This document shows, one piece after another, positions 12,566 to 18,234 of a DNA stretch of 20,043 nt (positions are counted from its first letter, which is position 1; every line of letters starts with the position of its first letter). A program made the translations under genes and the position numbers. The DNA comes from a virus, in the IMG/VR virus record IMGVR_UViG_3300021378_001121, positions 1 to 20,043 of that record, one strand, 5' to 3'. The notes under the pieces were generated by a model. It had not been told where the DNA came from, did no database searches, and saw nothing but the letters and a program-made list of their open reading frames with translations.

Positions 12566-13916
12566 CGATACCTATATGAGGAAGGTCGCCCCCTTCCTCT
12601 CTCCTGAATACTTTGAGGGTACGTACAAAAGTATCTTCGAAGAGTTCACTGCATATATCGCGAAGTATAATAATCTTCCTTCTAAAGAAGCTCTCAAGAT
12701 TGAGATAGATGCTGAAGACAGAATGTCCGACGAACACTATCGTCACACTATGGATATCCTCCCTGACATCTTCAACTATATCGAAGAAGATTTGACGTGG
12801 TTGGTAGAGCGCACTGAGAAGTGGTGTCAAGACCGGGCGGTATTCAACGCAGTGATGGAGTCTATCTCTATCATTGACGGTAAACATCAAGAGTTATCCA
12901 AGAACGCGATTCCCGACGTATTATCAAAAGCATTGTCCGTGACGTTCGATACAAATATTGGTCACGACTATTTGGAGAATGTAGATTCTCGTTGGGACTT
13001 CTACAACATGGATGAGGAGAGACTGCCATGGGACTTGGATTATTTCAACCGTATCACTAAAGGTGGATTACCCAACAAGACCCTGAACATAGCTCTTGCG
13101 GGAACTGGTGTTGGTAAATCATTGTTCATGTGTCACGCTGCCGCAGCTGCAATGAGTCAGAATAAGAATGTTCTGTATATTACTCTAGAGATGTCTGAAG
13201 AACGCATCGCAGAAAGAATCGATGCTAACTTACTGAACGTCCCCATCGACCAGTTAGAACATCTCAGTAAAGATATGTTTACAGATCGTGTTAAGAAGGT
13301 TGCTGATAAAACTACTGGTAAACTTATTATTAAGGAATACCCAACTGGTAGTGCGCACTCAAACCACTTCCGTGCCCTTCTAAACGAATTAAAGTTGAAG
13401 AAGAAGTTCATACCGGATATCATCTTTATCGATTACCTGAACATCTGTTCGTCTTCTAGAATGAAGTCTATGGGCGGTGCAATCAACTCATATACATATA
13501 TTAAGTCTATTGCAGAAGAACTGCGAGGTCTTGCTGTCGAGTTTGACGTTCCGGTGGTGTCCGCAACACAGACAACTCGCTCTGGTTATTCTAATGATGA
13601 TGTTGGACTGGAAGACACCTCTGAATCATTCGGTCTACCAGCGACTGCTGACTTGATGTTCGCCCTTATTAGTAATGATGAACTGAATGCGAATGGTCAG
13701 ATATTAGTGAAACAGTTGAAGAATCGATACAACGACCCCGGCATGAATCAAAGATTCGTCGTGGGTATCGACCGAAGCAAAATGCGTTTGTTTGATGTCG
13801 ACCAAAACAATTCACCACTAAATAAAGAAGTAGATGATGGCCCAGTATTTGATAAATCTAACTCCGGCCAACGAATGTCTTCTGAGAAGATGAACTTTGA
13901 CGGCTTCACTTTATAA
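12516..13916 (+). CDS. 41: Replicative DnaB-like helicase, T4 gp41-like
   Basis: A 466-residue hexameric 5'-3' helicase that would unwind DNA at the fork and work with the primase. ATG 12516 has AAGGA at 12506-12510. The N-terminal helical domain (about 1-145) is followed by a linker and the RecA-like motor. Walker A is A-G-T-G-V-G-K-S (195-202). Next comes L-E-M-S near 224-227, and Walker B is I-I-F-I-D-Y-L-N with Asp306. The Q-T-T-R-S-G-Y segment near 350-356 fits motif H3. The last third contains the E-D-T-S-E-S-F-G-L-P region with the A-D-L-M-F motif seen in gp41. The length agrees with T4 gp41 (475). It overlaps the previous gene by 50 bases and is followed directly by a small membrane protein whose ribosome binding site overlaps its stop. 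Confidence 0.96.
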   Translation: MTDINLQQTILRNLLTNDTYMRKVAPFLSPEYFEGTYKSIFEEFTAYIAKYNNLPSKEALKIEIDAEDRMSDEHYRHTMDILPDIFNYIEEDLTWLVERTEKWCQDRAVFNAVMESISIIDGKHQELSKNAIPDVLSKALSVTFDTNIGHDYLENVDSRWDFYNMDEERLPWDLDYFNRITKGGLPNKTLNIALAGTGVGKSLFMCHAAAAAMSQNKNVLYITLEMSEERIAERIDANLLNVPIDQLEHLSKDMFTDRVKKVADKTTGKLIIKEYPTGSAHSNHFRALLNELKLKKKFIPDIIFIDYLNICSSSRMKSMGGAINSYTYIKSIAEELRGLAVEFDVPVVSATQTTRSGYSNDDVGLEDTSESFGLPATADLMFALISNDELNANGQILVKQLKNRYNDPGMNQRFVVGIDRSKMRLFDVDQNNSPLNKEVDDGPVFDKSNSGQRMSSEKMNFDGFTL

Positions 13917-13926
13917 GGAGTCCATA

Positions 13927-14112
13927 ATGGATCCACTCGCACATACTGCATTTGTGTTAGTTGTAATGTTTATCGCTAATGTGATAGGCAAGAGAATGGG
14001 AAGGCAAGAAGGGATTAACGCAGCGGTCACTTACCTCTTGGATATGGGTGTTCTTACCGACGAAGATTTAAAGAAAGCAAACGAAAGATTTATGGATGGA
14101 GATGATATTTAA
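13927..14112 (+). CDS. Small membrane protein
   Basis: A 61-residue protein. ATG 13927 is chosen because AAGGAG at 13915-13920, overlapping the helicase stop, is 6 bases upstream; the frame extends further upstream but without a better signal. Residues 4-21 form a membrane helix (A-x-T-A-F-V-L-V-V-M-F-I-A-N-V-I), followed by a basic K-R-M-G-R, so the C-terminal part should be cytoplasmic. Residues 28-55 form an amphipathic helix pair ending in an acidic tail. I do not recognise the family. Its position after gp41 suggests co-expression with replication proteins. Confidence 0.7.
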   Translation: MDPLAHTAFVLVVMFIANVIGKRMGRQEGINAAVTYLLDMGVLTDEDLKKANERFMDGDDI

Positions 14113-14114
14113 GT

Positions 14115-14795
14115 ATGAGTGAGGTGACTATTCGAAATAAGGAACTGTTAAGTATTCTTAATAGCTTTTCTGATGAGATGCTCTCTAAACCCTCATATGA
14201 TGATGAGAAGTATTGGACGTATCACGAGTACGAAGATATTCATAAGGGGGAGTACTATACTTCCCGTGAGTACCTCGACGACTGTCTGTCCAGATACCCT
14301 GTGTTAGTGGGCCCACCAGATAGATACTTTGCACAACCCATATCCAAGATGGTACGAGAAGATAAGGAAATGTGGGGTGGATTTATGCAGAAGGTCAAGT
14401 ATGACTTTGCATCGGAACTTGGTGCTCATACTTCTGCATTGCTTTCTTATTACCCGCCCGGTGGGTTTGTTGGTTGGCACACTAATTATGATGCGAATGC
14501 GTACCAAGTCTTATTCACGTGGTCTGAGACCGGAGACGGATACTTCGAGTACTATAATAAGAAGACTGACAAAATAACCAAAATACAAGACGTGCCGGGC
14601 TGGCAATGTCGACACTATTATTTTGGTGCGGGACACGAAGAGGATTTACACTGTTGGCACGCCGCCTATGCGGGATGTCAACGCATTACACTAGCATACA
14701 AGTTTGTAAATAATGGTAGTATAGATAACCCCGAAGACGCGCAAGCGAGAGCAATGCGTGATATGTTAATTGATGAAATTGAGAGTGAAGAATGA
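14115..14795 (+). CDS. 2-oxoglutarate/Fe(II)-dependent oxygenase family protein
   Basis: A 226-residue double-stranded beta-helix protein. The core runs from about 100 to 200: Y-Y-P-P-G-G-F-V-G-W-H-T-N at 112-124, F-T-W-S-E-T-G-D-G-Y-F-E-Y-Y near 134-147, P-G-W-Q-C-R near 161-166, and C-W-H-A-A at 180-184 followed by C-Q-R-I-T-L-A-Y near 188-195. His122 and His182 are the likely iron ligands and Arg190 binds 2-oxoglutarate. The usual H-x-D is not present in that spacing; Asp126 is four residues after His122, so the third ligand is uncertain. Proteins with this P-G-G-F-x-G-W-H-T-N pattern are frequent in marine T4-like phages, and their substrate is generally unknown. It ends in an ATGA overlap with the next gene. 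Confidence 0.82.
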   Translation: MSEVTIRNKELLSILNSFSDEMLSKPSYDDEKYWTYHEYEDIHKGEYYTSREYLDDCLSRYPVLVGPPDRYFAQPISKMVREDKEMWGGFMQKVKYDFASELGAHTSALLSYYPPGGFVGWHTNYDANAYQVLFTWSETGDGYFEYYNKKTDKITKIQDVPGWQCRHYYFGAGHEEDLHCWHAAYAGCQRITLAYKFVNNGSIDNPEDAQARAMRDMLIDEIESEE

Positions 14796-15070
14796 AAAAT
14801 AATGATATCGTAACTGTAGTTACAGTAAGTGGTGAGTATGTCGGTCGTCTAGAAGGAATGAATAGTAATGGTACAGTTACTTTGAAAGACCCGCGCATGT
14901 TGATTCATGGTGAACAAGGTATTGGGTTTGCCCGTGGTGTCTGTATGACAAGTAAAGAGAATCCAGATAAGGTTTCTTTCCAACAGTACGTACTGTGCAC
15001 AGAAACAAGTAGTGACTTTGCAGACGCGTGGTCAGAAGCAACTAGTGGAATAAAGTTGGTAGGTGCATAA
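14792..15070 (+). CDS. Hypothetical protein with a possible Sm/Hfq-like barrel
   Basis: A 92-residue protein starting in an ATGA overlap. Residues 3-37 have the pattern 'D-I-V-T-V-V-T-V-S-G-E-Y-V-G-R-L ... G-T-V-T-L-K-D-P-R-M-L', i.e. two strands, a Gly and 'V-x-L-x-D-P-R', which resembles the first strands of an Sm/LSm-type barrel. The middle part has a small G-x-G-F-A-R loop, and the C-terminal 25 residues look helical. Related short proteins accompany DsbA in other T4-like marine phages as far as I recall, but no function is known to me. The barrel call rests on pattern only. Next gene starts in a TAATG overlap. Confidence 0.65.
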   Translation: MKNNDIVTVVTVSGEYVGRLEGMNSNGTVTLKDPRMLIHGEQGIGFARGVCMTSKENPDKVSFQQYVLCTETSSDFADAWSEATSGIKLVGA

Positions 15071-15309
15071 TGAGTCCGGAAGATAAAAAGAAAGTCGCAG
15101 ACGCGATTCGAGAAATGTCTGACAGTATGTTGCGTATCGATGCTGAGAAAGATTTGATGAAAGACATCGTGGATGTCACCAACGAGAAGTACGAAGTAGA
15201 TAAGAAACACTTCCGTAAACTCGCAACCATTTATCACAAACAAAATCTTGAAGAACAACGTACAGAATCTGGTGAAGTGTTTGAACTCTACGAGGAGCTC
15301 TTCAAGTAA
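15070..15309 (+). CDS. dsbA: dsDNA-binding protein DsbA-like, late transcription
   Basis: A 79-residue, highly charged helical protein similar to T4 DsbA (89 residues), which binds double-stranded DNA near late promoters and enhances late transcription. The matching pattern is D-A-I near the start, then M-K-D-I (residues 33-36), K-Y-E-V-D-K-K-H-F-R-K-L at 43-54, I-Y-H-K-x-N at 57-62, and a terminal E-x-x-E-V-x-E-L-Y-E-x-x-F-x. T4 DsbA has L-G-V-D-G-K-M-F-N-R-L, L-Y-H-K-D-N and V-V-E-L-Y-D-T-V-F at the same places. The start is in a TAATG overlap. Its presence agrees with the two TATAAATA late promoters found downstream. Confidence 0.85.
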   Translation: MSPEDKKKVADAIREMSDSMLRIDAEKDLMKDIVDVTNEKYEVDKKHFRKLATIYHKQNLEEQRTESGEVFELYEELFK

Positions 15310-16094
15310 TGTTGTTGACTGCGGGATGTAGTTTTGTCTGGGGTGACGAGTTAGAGGGGTTTGATCAAGACCCACCTACTCACTGGGAACTTACCTTCAC
15401 CTCAATACTCTCTAGGAAGATGGGTCTAGAATACGAGAACCGTGGTGTCTGTGGCGCATGTAACGAAAAGATATTTCGTGAGGTCACGGATTTTCTGCAT
15501 CAAAACCCTAACAAGATTACCCACATGGTTGTCGTGTGGTCTGCTTGGCAACGTTCAGAACTTGTTGAATATATGCCAACCGGCCGGGATGTCAAGATAG
15601 GTCGTCAAACTGACACTACACAATTCTCTCAGTTGCGCACCGAACTGATATACAGTCCAGAAAAAAGAGTCGCGATAAAGCATTGGTTTAATACTGCATA
15701 CGACTCGAAGACGGACATCATGCACACTATCAGTAAGATGAAAGCTTTAGAATTAATATGCGATGCCGCAGGGATACAATTAATTCAGGGAGTGTTCCAT
15801 AAAAGAAACTGGTCTAACGTTATGTCCATATTGACAGACCAACACCCAGACGATGCATCTAAAAAAATTCGCGAAACCGAACTTCGTATAGATTCTACGC
15901 CCGATTACAAAAAATGGTTGTTAGATTCTATAGGGTCTTTAAAAACAACTAGTCGTGTTGGTATGGGTAGAGGTAGAGATCTATACTCTATATGTAGAGA
16001 TATTGATGACATGAAAGAGTATGGTCATCCTGGCGAAAAGACTCAAGAAATATTCGCAGAGTTTTTGTACGAAACTTTTACAAAGTCAAGTTAA
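15309..16094 (+). CDS. SGNH/GDSL hydrolase-like protein
   Basis: A 261-residue protein starting in a TAATG overlap with dsbA, with GAGGAG near 15292 as ribosome binding site. The N-terminus T-A-G-C-S-F-V-W-G-D-E-L (4-15) resembles block I of SGNH hydrolases in phages, where G-C-S-F replaces G-D-S. N-R-G-V-C-G-A-C-N near 44-52 corresponds to block II/III, V-V-V-W-S-A-W near 73-79 is a central strand, and E-Y-G-H-P-G near the C-terminus (about residue 240) stands where the catalytic His lies. Such proteins are often found in marine T4-like phages and may deacylate a surface or tail glycan; the substrate is unknown. Active-site assignment is by pattern and position. The late promoter follows directly. 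Confidence 0.6.
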   Translation: MLLTAGCSFVWGDELEGFDQDPPTHWELTFTSILSRKMGLEYENRGVCGACNEKIFREVTDFLHQNPNKITHMVVVWSAWQRSELVEYMPTGRDVKIGRQTDTTQFSQLRTELIYSPEKRVAIKHWFNTAYDSKTDIMHTISKMKALELICDAAGIQLIQGVFHKRNWSNVMSILTDQHPDDASKKIRETELRIDSTPDYKKWLLDSIGSLKTTSRVGMGRGRDLYSICRDIDDMKEYGHPGEKTQEIFAEFLYETFTKSS

Positions 16095-16101
16095 TAATAC
16101 G

Positions 16102-16109
16102 TATAAATA
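16102..16109 (+). promoter_or_regulatory. T4-type late promoter TATAAATA
   Basis: An exact copy of the late octamer recognised by the T4 gp55-type sigma factor, just after the SGNH stop. Predicted +1 is about 16115, leaving a leader of about 27 bases before ATG 16143, which has GGAG at 16132-16135. No -35 box is needed for this class. Confidence 0.82.
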
Positions 16110-16142
16110 AATAAGTATTTACAATAACTGTGGAGAAATACT

Positions 16143-16412
16143 ATGAACGATACAACATTTGCCATTGGTCTTTTTGTGGTCATTGCAGTCTTAGTTAGCG
16201 TATGGTTAAGCAAAAGAGGGAGTAACACCCGAACTGTTATCACCGGCCCTGCGAAGATGGATGTCGACGAGCAACGAGAAAGATTCCTTGCTATGACCGT
16301 TGCGGAACTGAAAAAGTATATCGCATCCAAAGGTAGAACGGGTAAGCTCCCTTCTCGCAAAGCAGAACTTGCTGAAGTTGCCCTCCAACTTTGGAGAGCT
16401 CAACCGTGGTAA
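16143..16412 (+). CDS. Membrane-anchored SAP-like domain protein
   Basis: An 89-residue late protein. Residues 5-22 form one membrane helix (F-A-I-G-L-F-V-V-I-A-V-L-V-S-V-W-L), followed by basic K-R-G, so the C-terminus should be cytoplasmic. Residues 49-85 read like a SAP or HeH helix-extension-helix: M-T-V-A-E-L-K-K-Y-I-A-S-K-G ... L-P-S-R-K-A-E-L-A-E-V-A. SAP domains bind DNA or RNA. A membrane helix joined to such a domain could tether DNA to the membrane, but this is inference. The start has GGAG 7 bases upstream. It overlaps the next gene by 7 bases. Confidence 0.7.
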   Translation: MNDTTFAIGLFVVIAVLVSVWLSKRGSNTRTVITGPAKMDVDEQRERFLAMTVAELKKYIASKGRTGKLPSRKAELAEVALQLWRAQPW

Positions 16413-17080
16413 AAACGTTCAAGACATTTCTAAACGAAGGTGTTAACGACCCAGCAATCTTCAAGGCAATCTTCCTTGCAGGTGGGCCGGGTTCTGGTAA
16501 GTCATTTATCGTCGGTAAGACAGGTCTGACTTCTATGGGTTATAAGGTTGTTAACTCCGATGACGCCTTCGAGAATGCCATGAAGAAGGCAGGTATGGAG
16601 ATGTCTCCGGACAACATCTTCTCTGTGAAAGGTCAAGAACTCCGTGGTAAGGCAAAGAACCTAACCGGTGTTAAACAGACGATGTACATCAAAGGTCGTC
16701 TGGGTTTGGTTATCGATGGTACTGGTAAAGACCCAGAGAAGATTGCCCAACAAGCTCAAGAACTCAAGAAACTAGGTTACGATGTCGCAATGATTTTCGT
16801 AAACACCGATGTAGAAACTGCTGTCAAACGTGACGCGGCCCGCGAACGTACTATTGGCGAAAAAGAAGCGACCAAGTACTGGAAACTAGTACAACGCAAT
16901 ATCGGTAAGTTCCAAACGATGTTTGGTAAGAAGAACTTCCTAGTTGTGGATAACTCTGAAGGAAAGGATTACCAGAAAGAGACTCTCCGTGCTTATCGTG
17001 ACGCAACTAAATTCACTCAGGCACCAGTAGATAACTCTAAAGCCAAGAAGTGGATTGAGTCCGAGAAGTCCAAAAAGTAG
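16406..17080 (+). CDS. P-loop kinase, zeta-toxin/polynucleotide-kinase-like
   Basis: A 224-residue ATP-binding protein. The start is GTG 16406, with GGAGAG at 16393-16398 seven bases upstream; the frame reaches back to TTG 16391, which overlaps that site. The N-terminus K-T-F-K-x-F-L-N-E-G-V-N-D-P-x-I-F-K-A-I-F-L precedes Walker A G-G-P-G-S-G-K-S near 31-38. Further motifs are N-S-D-D-A-F near 54-59, V-I-D-G-T-G-K near 107-113 as a Walker-B-like strand, and a lid with R-D-A-A-R-E-R near 147-153. This is the layout of zeta-toxin-like and related small-molecule or nucleic-acid kinases. Such genes are frequent in marine T4-like phages with unknown substrate. Candidates are a sugar nucleotide, a tRNA, a nucleotide or a modified base. 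Confidence 0.75.
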   Translation: MVKTFKTFLNEGVNDPAIFKAIFLAGGPGSGKSFIVGKTGLTSMGYKVVNSDDAFENAMKKAGMEMSPDNIFSVKGQELRGKAKNLTGVKQTMYIKGRLGLVIDGTGKDPEKIAQQAQELKKLGYDVAMIFVNTDVETAVKRDAARERTIGEKEATKYWKLVQRNIGKFQTMFGKKNFLVVDNSEGKDYQKETLRAYRDATKFTQAPVDNSKAKKWIESEKSKK

Positions 17081-17109
17081 TTGACATAAGTAACTTATTA
17101 TAGTATAAT
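17081..17109 (+). promoter_or_regulatory. Consensus sigma70 promoter for the lysis-type unit
   Basis: TTGACA at 17081-17086 starts at the base after the kinase stop. A 17-base spacer leads to TATAAT at 17104-17109. Predicted +1 is near 17116, leaving a 19-base leader before ATG 17135. Confidence 0.9.
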
Positions 17110-17134
17110 GTTCCCATAAATTGAGGAATGTATA

Positions 17135-17260
17135 ATGAGTTACCAGTCAAATATTGCTAAAGAATATGCCATCCTTCTTTCGAAGGCTGGTTCTAATCCC
17201 AGTCCCAAACAACAAAAAGAGTTAGATAGACTTCTAAAACTGTTGCGGAAAACTGTATGA
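17135..17260 (+). CDS. 41-residue helical peptide upstream of the cell-wall hydrolase
   Basis: ATG 17135 has GAGGA at 17123-17127 seven bases upstream and follows a consensus promoter with a short leader. The frame ends with TGA at 17258-17260 in an ATGA overlap with the hydrolase start, so translation is coupled. The peptide is basic, with an N-terminal helix containing Y-A-I-L-L-S-K-A and a C-terminal helix K-E-L-D-R-L-L-K-L-L-R-K separated by a Pro/Ser/Asn turn. The second helix is strongly amphipathic. There is no membrane segment of full length. The function is unknown; regulator or membrane-active partner of the hydrolase are options. Confidence 0.75.
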   Translation: MSYQSNIAKEYAILLSKAGSNPSPKQQKELDRLLKLLRKTV

Positions 17261-17784
17261 TACGTTTATCAATAGCAGTTTCTATGCTTGGTTTCATAGG
17301 TTACATTACTCTCGCCCAGGCAGAAATCTCCCCTCCGGAAGTTCAAGATAAAGATCTTGAGTGTCTCGCATTGAATATATACCATGAAGCGAGAAGTGAA
17401 AGTCTAGCGGGTCAGTACGCAGTTGCTGACGTTACTATCAATCGTGTAAGAGATCGTAGGTACCCATCTACTATATGTGGAGTCGTCAAGCAGGCGGTAC
17501 TTAGTCAATGGGGACTGGACAGAGGTATGGAAATACCTAGAAAAAATATGTGTCAGTTCAGTTGGTATTGTGACGGTCTCTCTGACGAACCCGTCGAGAC
17601 ATACTCTTGGTTACGTGCAAAAGACATTGCATACGATATGATTTATCTTAGAAAGTATAGTGGGATTACCGAAGGGTCTACTCACTATCACGCAAACTAC
17701 GTCAATCCTAGTTGGAACTCTCACCCAAGTATGCGGTTGATAGGTAGGATTGGAGACCACATCTTTTATAAAGAAGAGTACTAA
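17257..17784 (+). CDS. Exported cell-wall hydrolase, SleB/Hydrolase_2 family
   Basis: A 175-residue murein hydrolase, likely a lytic enzyme acting on peptidoglycan. Residues 1-22 form a Sec-type signal peptide: basic start, a hydrophobic stretch through G-F-I-G-Y-I-T-L and A-Q-A as the probable cleavage site. Secretion therefore need not depend on a holin. The SleB domain follows: C-L-A-L-N-I-Y-H-E-A-R near 36-46 with Glu44 as likely catalytic residue, A-V-A-D-V-T-I-N-R-V near 55-64, P-x-T-I-C-G-V-V near 70-77, C-Q-F-S-W-Y-C-D-G near 99-107, then T-H-Y-H-A-N-Y-V-N-P-x-W near 141-152 and I-G-D-H-I-F-Y-K at the end. All expected blocks are present. It overlaps the preceding 41-residue gene by four bases and the next gene by one. 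Confidence 0.92.
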   Translation: MIRLSIAVSMLGFIGYITLAQAEISPPEVQDKDLECLALNIYHEARSESLAGQYAVADVTINRVRDRRYPSTICGVVKQAVLSQWGLDRGMEIPRKNMCQFSWYCDGLSDEPVETYSWLRAKDIAYDMIYLRKYSGITEGSTHYHANYVNPSWNSHPSMRLIGRIGDHIFYKEEY

Positions 17785-18041
17785 TGCCAATCGATTACGA
17801 GTCTATGCCAACAAATTTATTCCCCGAAGATTCGGAGGTAAATAATGCATATATACTGTACGACCACACAGGGGGTTTGATATGTGTACATGGTGACGCA
17901 GACGGTGCGATTGAACGAGCAGTTCAAGAGGTCACCAAAGATTATCAATACGACACTGTAGATGTTGATGTTTTTGATTGGGCAATCATGGTTTCTAGTG
18001 AAATCGGTGAGGTCACAATCTTGGTAGAAAAAATTTATTGA
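17784..18041 (+). CDS. Small acidic hypothetical protein
   Basis: An 85-residue protein starting in a TAATG overlap with the hydrolase; AAGAAG about ten bases upstream is a weak ribosome binding site. It is strongly acidic and built of short strands (A-Y-I-L-Y-D-H, G-L-I-C-V-H-G-D, V-T-I-L-V-E-K) around a helix containing G-A-I-E-R-A-V-Q-E-V. The D-A-D-G-A-I-E-R-A segment suggests a small alpha/beta fold. I do not recognise a family or catalytic site. The tRNA promoter begins a few bases after the stop. Confidence 0.65.
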   Translation: MPIDYESMPTNLFPEDSEVNNAYILYDHTGGLICVHGDADGAIERAVQEVTKDYQYDTVDVDVFDWAIMVSSEIGEVTILVEKIY

Positions 18042-18045
18042 GGTA

Positions 18046-18074
18046 TTGACAGAGTTGGTACCTTGTGTTATAAT
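18046..18074 (+). promoter_or_regulatory. Consensus sigma70 promoter for tRNA-Glu
   Basis: TTGACA at 18046-18051, 17-base spacer, TATAAT at 18069-18074. Predicted +1 is near 18081, seven bases before the mature 5' end of the tRNA. Confidence 0.9.
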
Positions 18075-18087
18075 AATCGACTTAAAT

Positions 18088-18163
18088 GTCCCGTTCGTCT
18101 AGAGGCCTAGGACACCGCCCTTTCACGGCGGTAACAGGGGTTCGACTCCCCTACGGGACGCCA
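18088..18163 (+). tRNA. tRNA-Glu(UUC)
   Basis: A complete 76-base cloverleaf with encoded CCA (18161-18163). The acceptor stem GTCCCGT (18088-18094) pairs with ACGGGAC (18153-18159). The anticodon stem CCGCC (18115-18119) pairs with GGCGG (18127-18131), with loop C-T-T-T-C-A-C and anticodon TTC at 18122-18124. The T-arm AGGGG-TTCGACT-CCCCT is regular. Compared with E. coli tRNA-Glu from memory there are four changes: the 6:67 pair of the acceptor stem is switched from C:G to G:C (both partners changed), one D-loop C is T, and one T-loop A is C. The near identity points to acquisition from a gammaproteobacterial host. It has its own promoter, and a TTTTT run follows CCA. Confidence 0.96.
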
Positions 18164-18188
18164 TTTTTATTGTTAAAGTAGTATTTTG

Positions 18189-18196
18189 TATAAATA
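18189..18196 (+). promoter_or_regulatory. T4-type late promoter TATAAATA for the tail-fibre gene
   Basis: Second exact late octamer. Predicted +1 is near 18202, leaving a leader of about 33 bases before ATG 18235. It lies between the tRNA and the structural gene, so the early and late units are cleanly separated. Confidence 0.85.
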
Positions 18197-18234
18197 AGAG
18201 TTTAACATTTACATTTTTAGAGTGAGTGCGCATT

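Noticed and set aside
14905-15375. A 156-codon open frame on the minus strand, and a similar 124-codon one at 6795-7169
   Set aside because: They lie wholly opposite convincing plus-strand genes (Sm-like protein/dsbA and DNA polymerase), have no recognisable domains or ribosome binding sites, and every supported gene in the window is on the plus strand.
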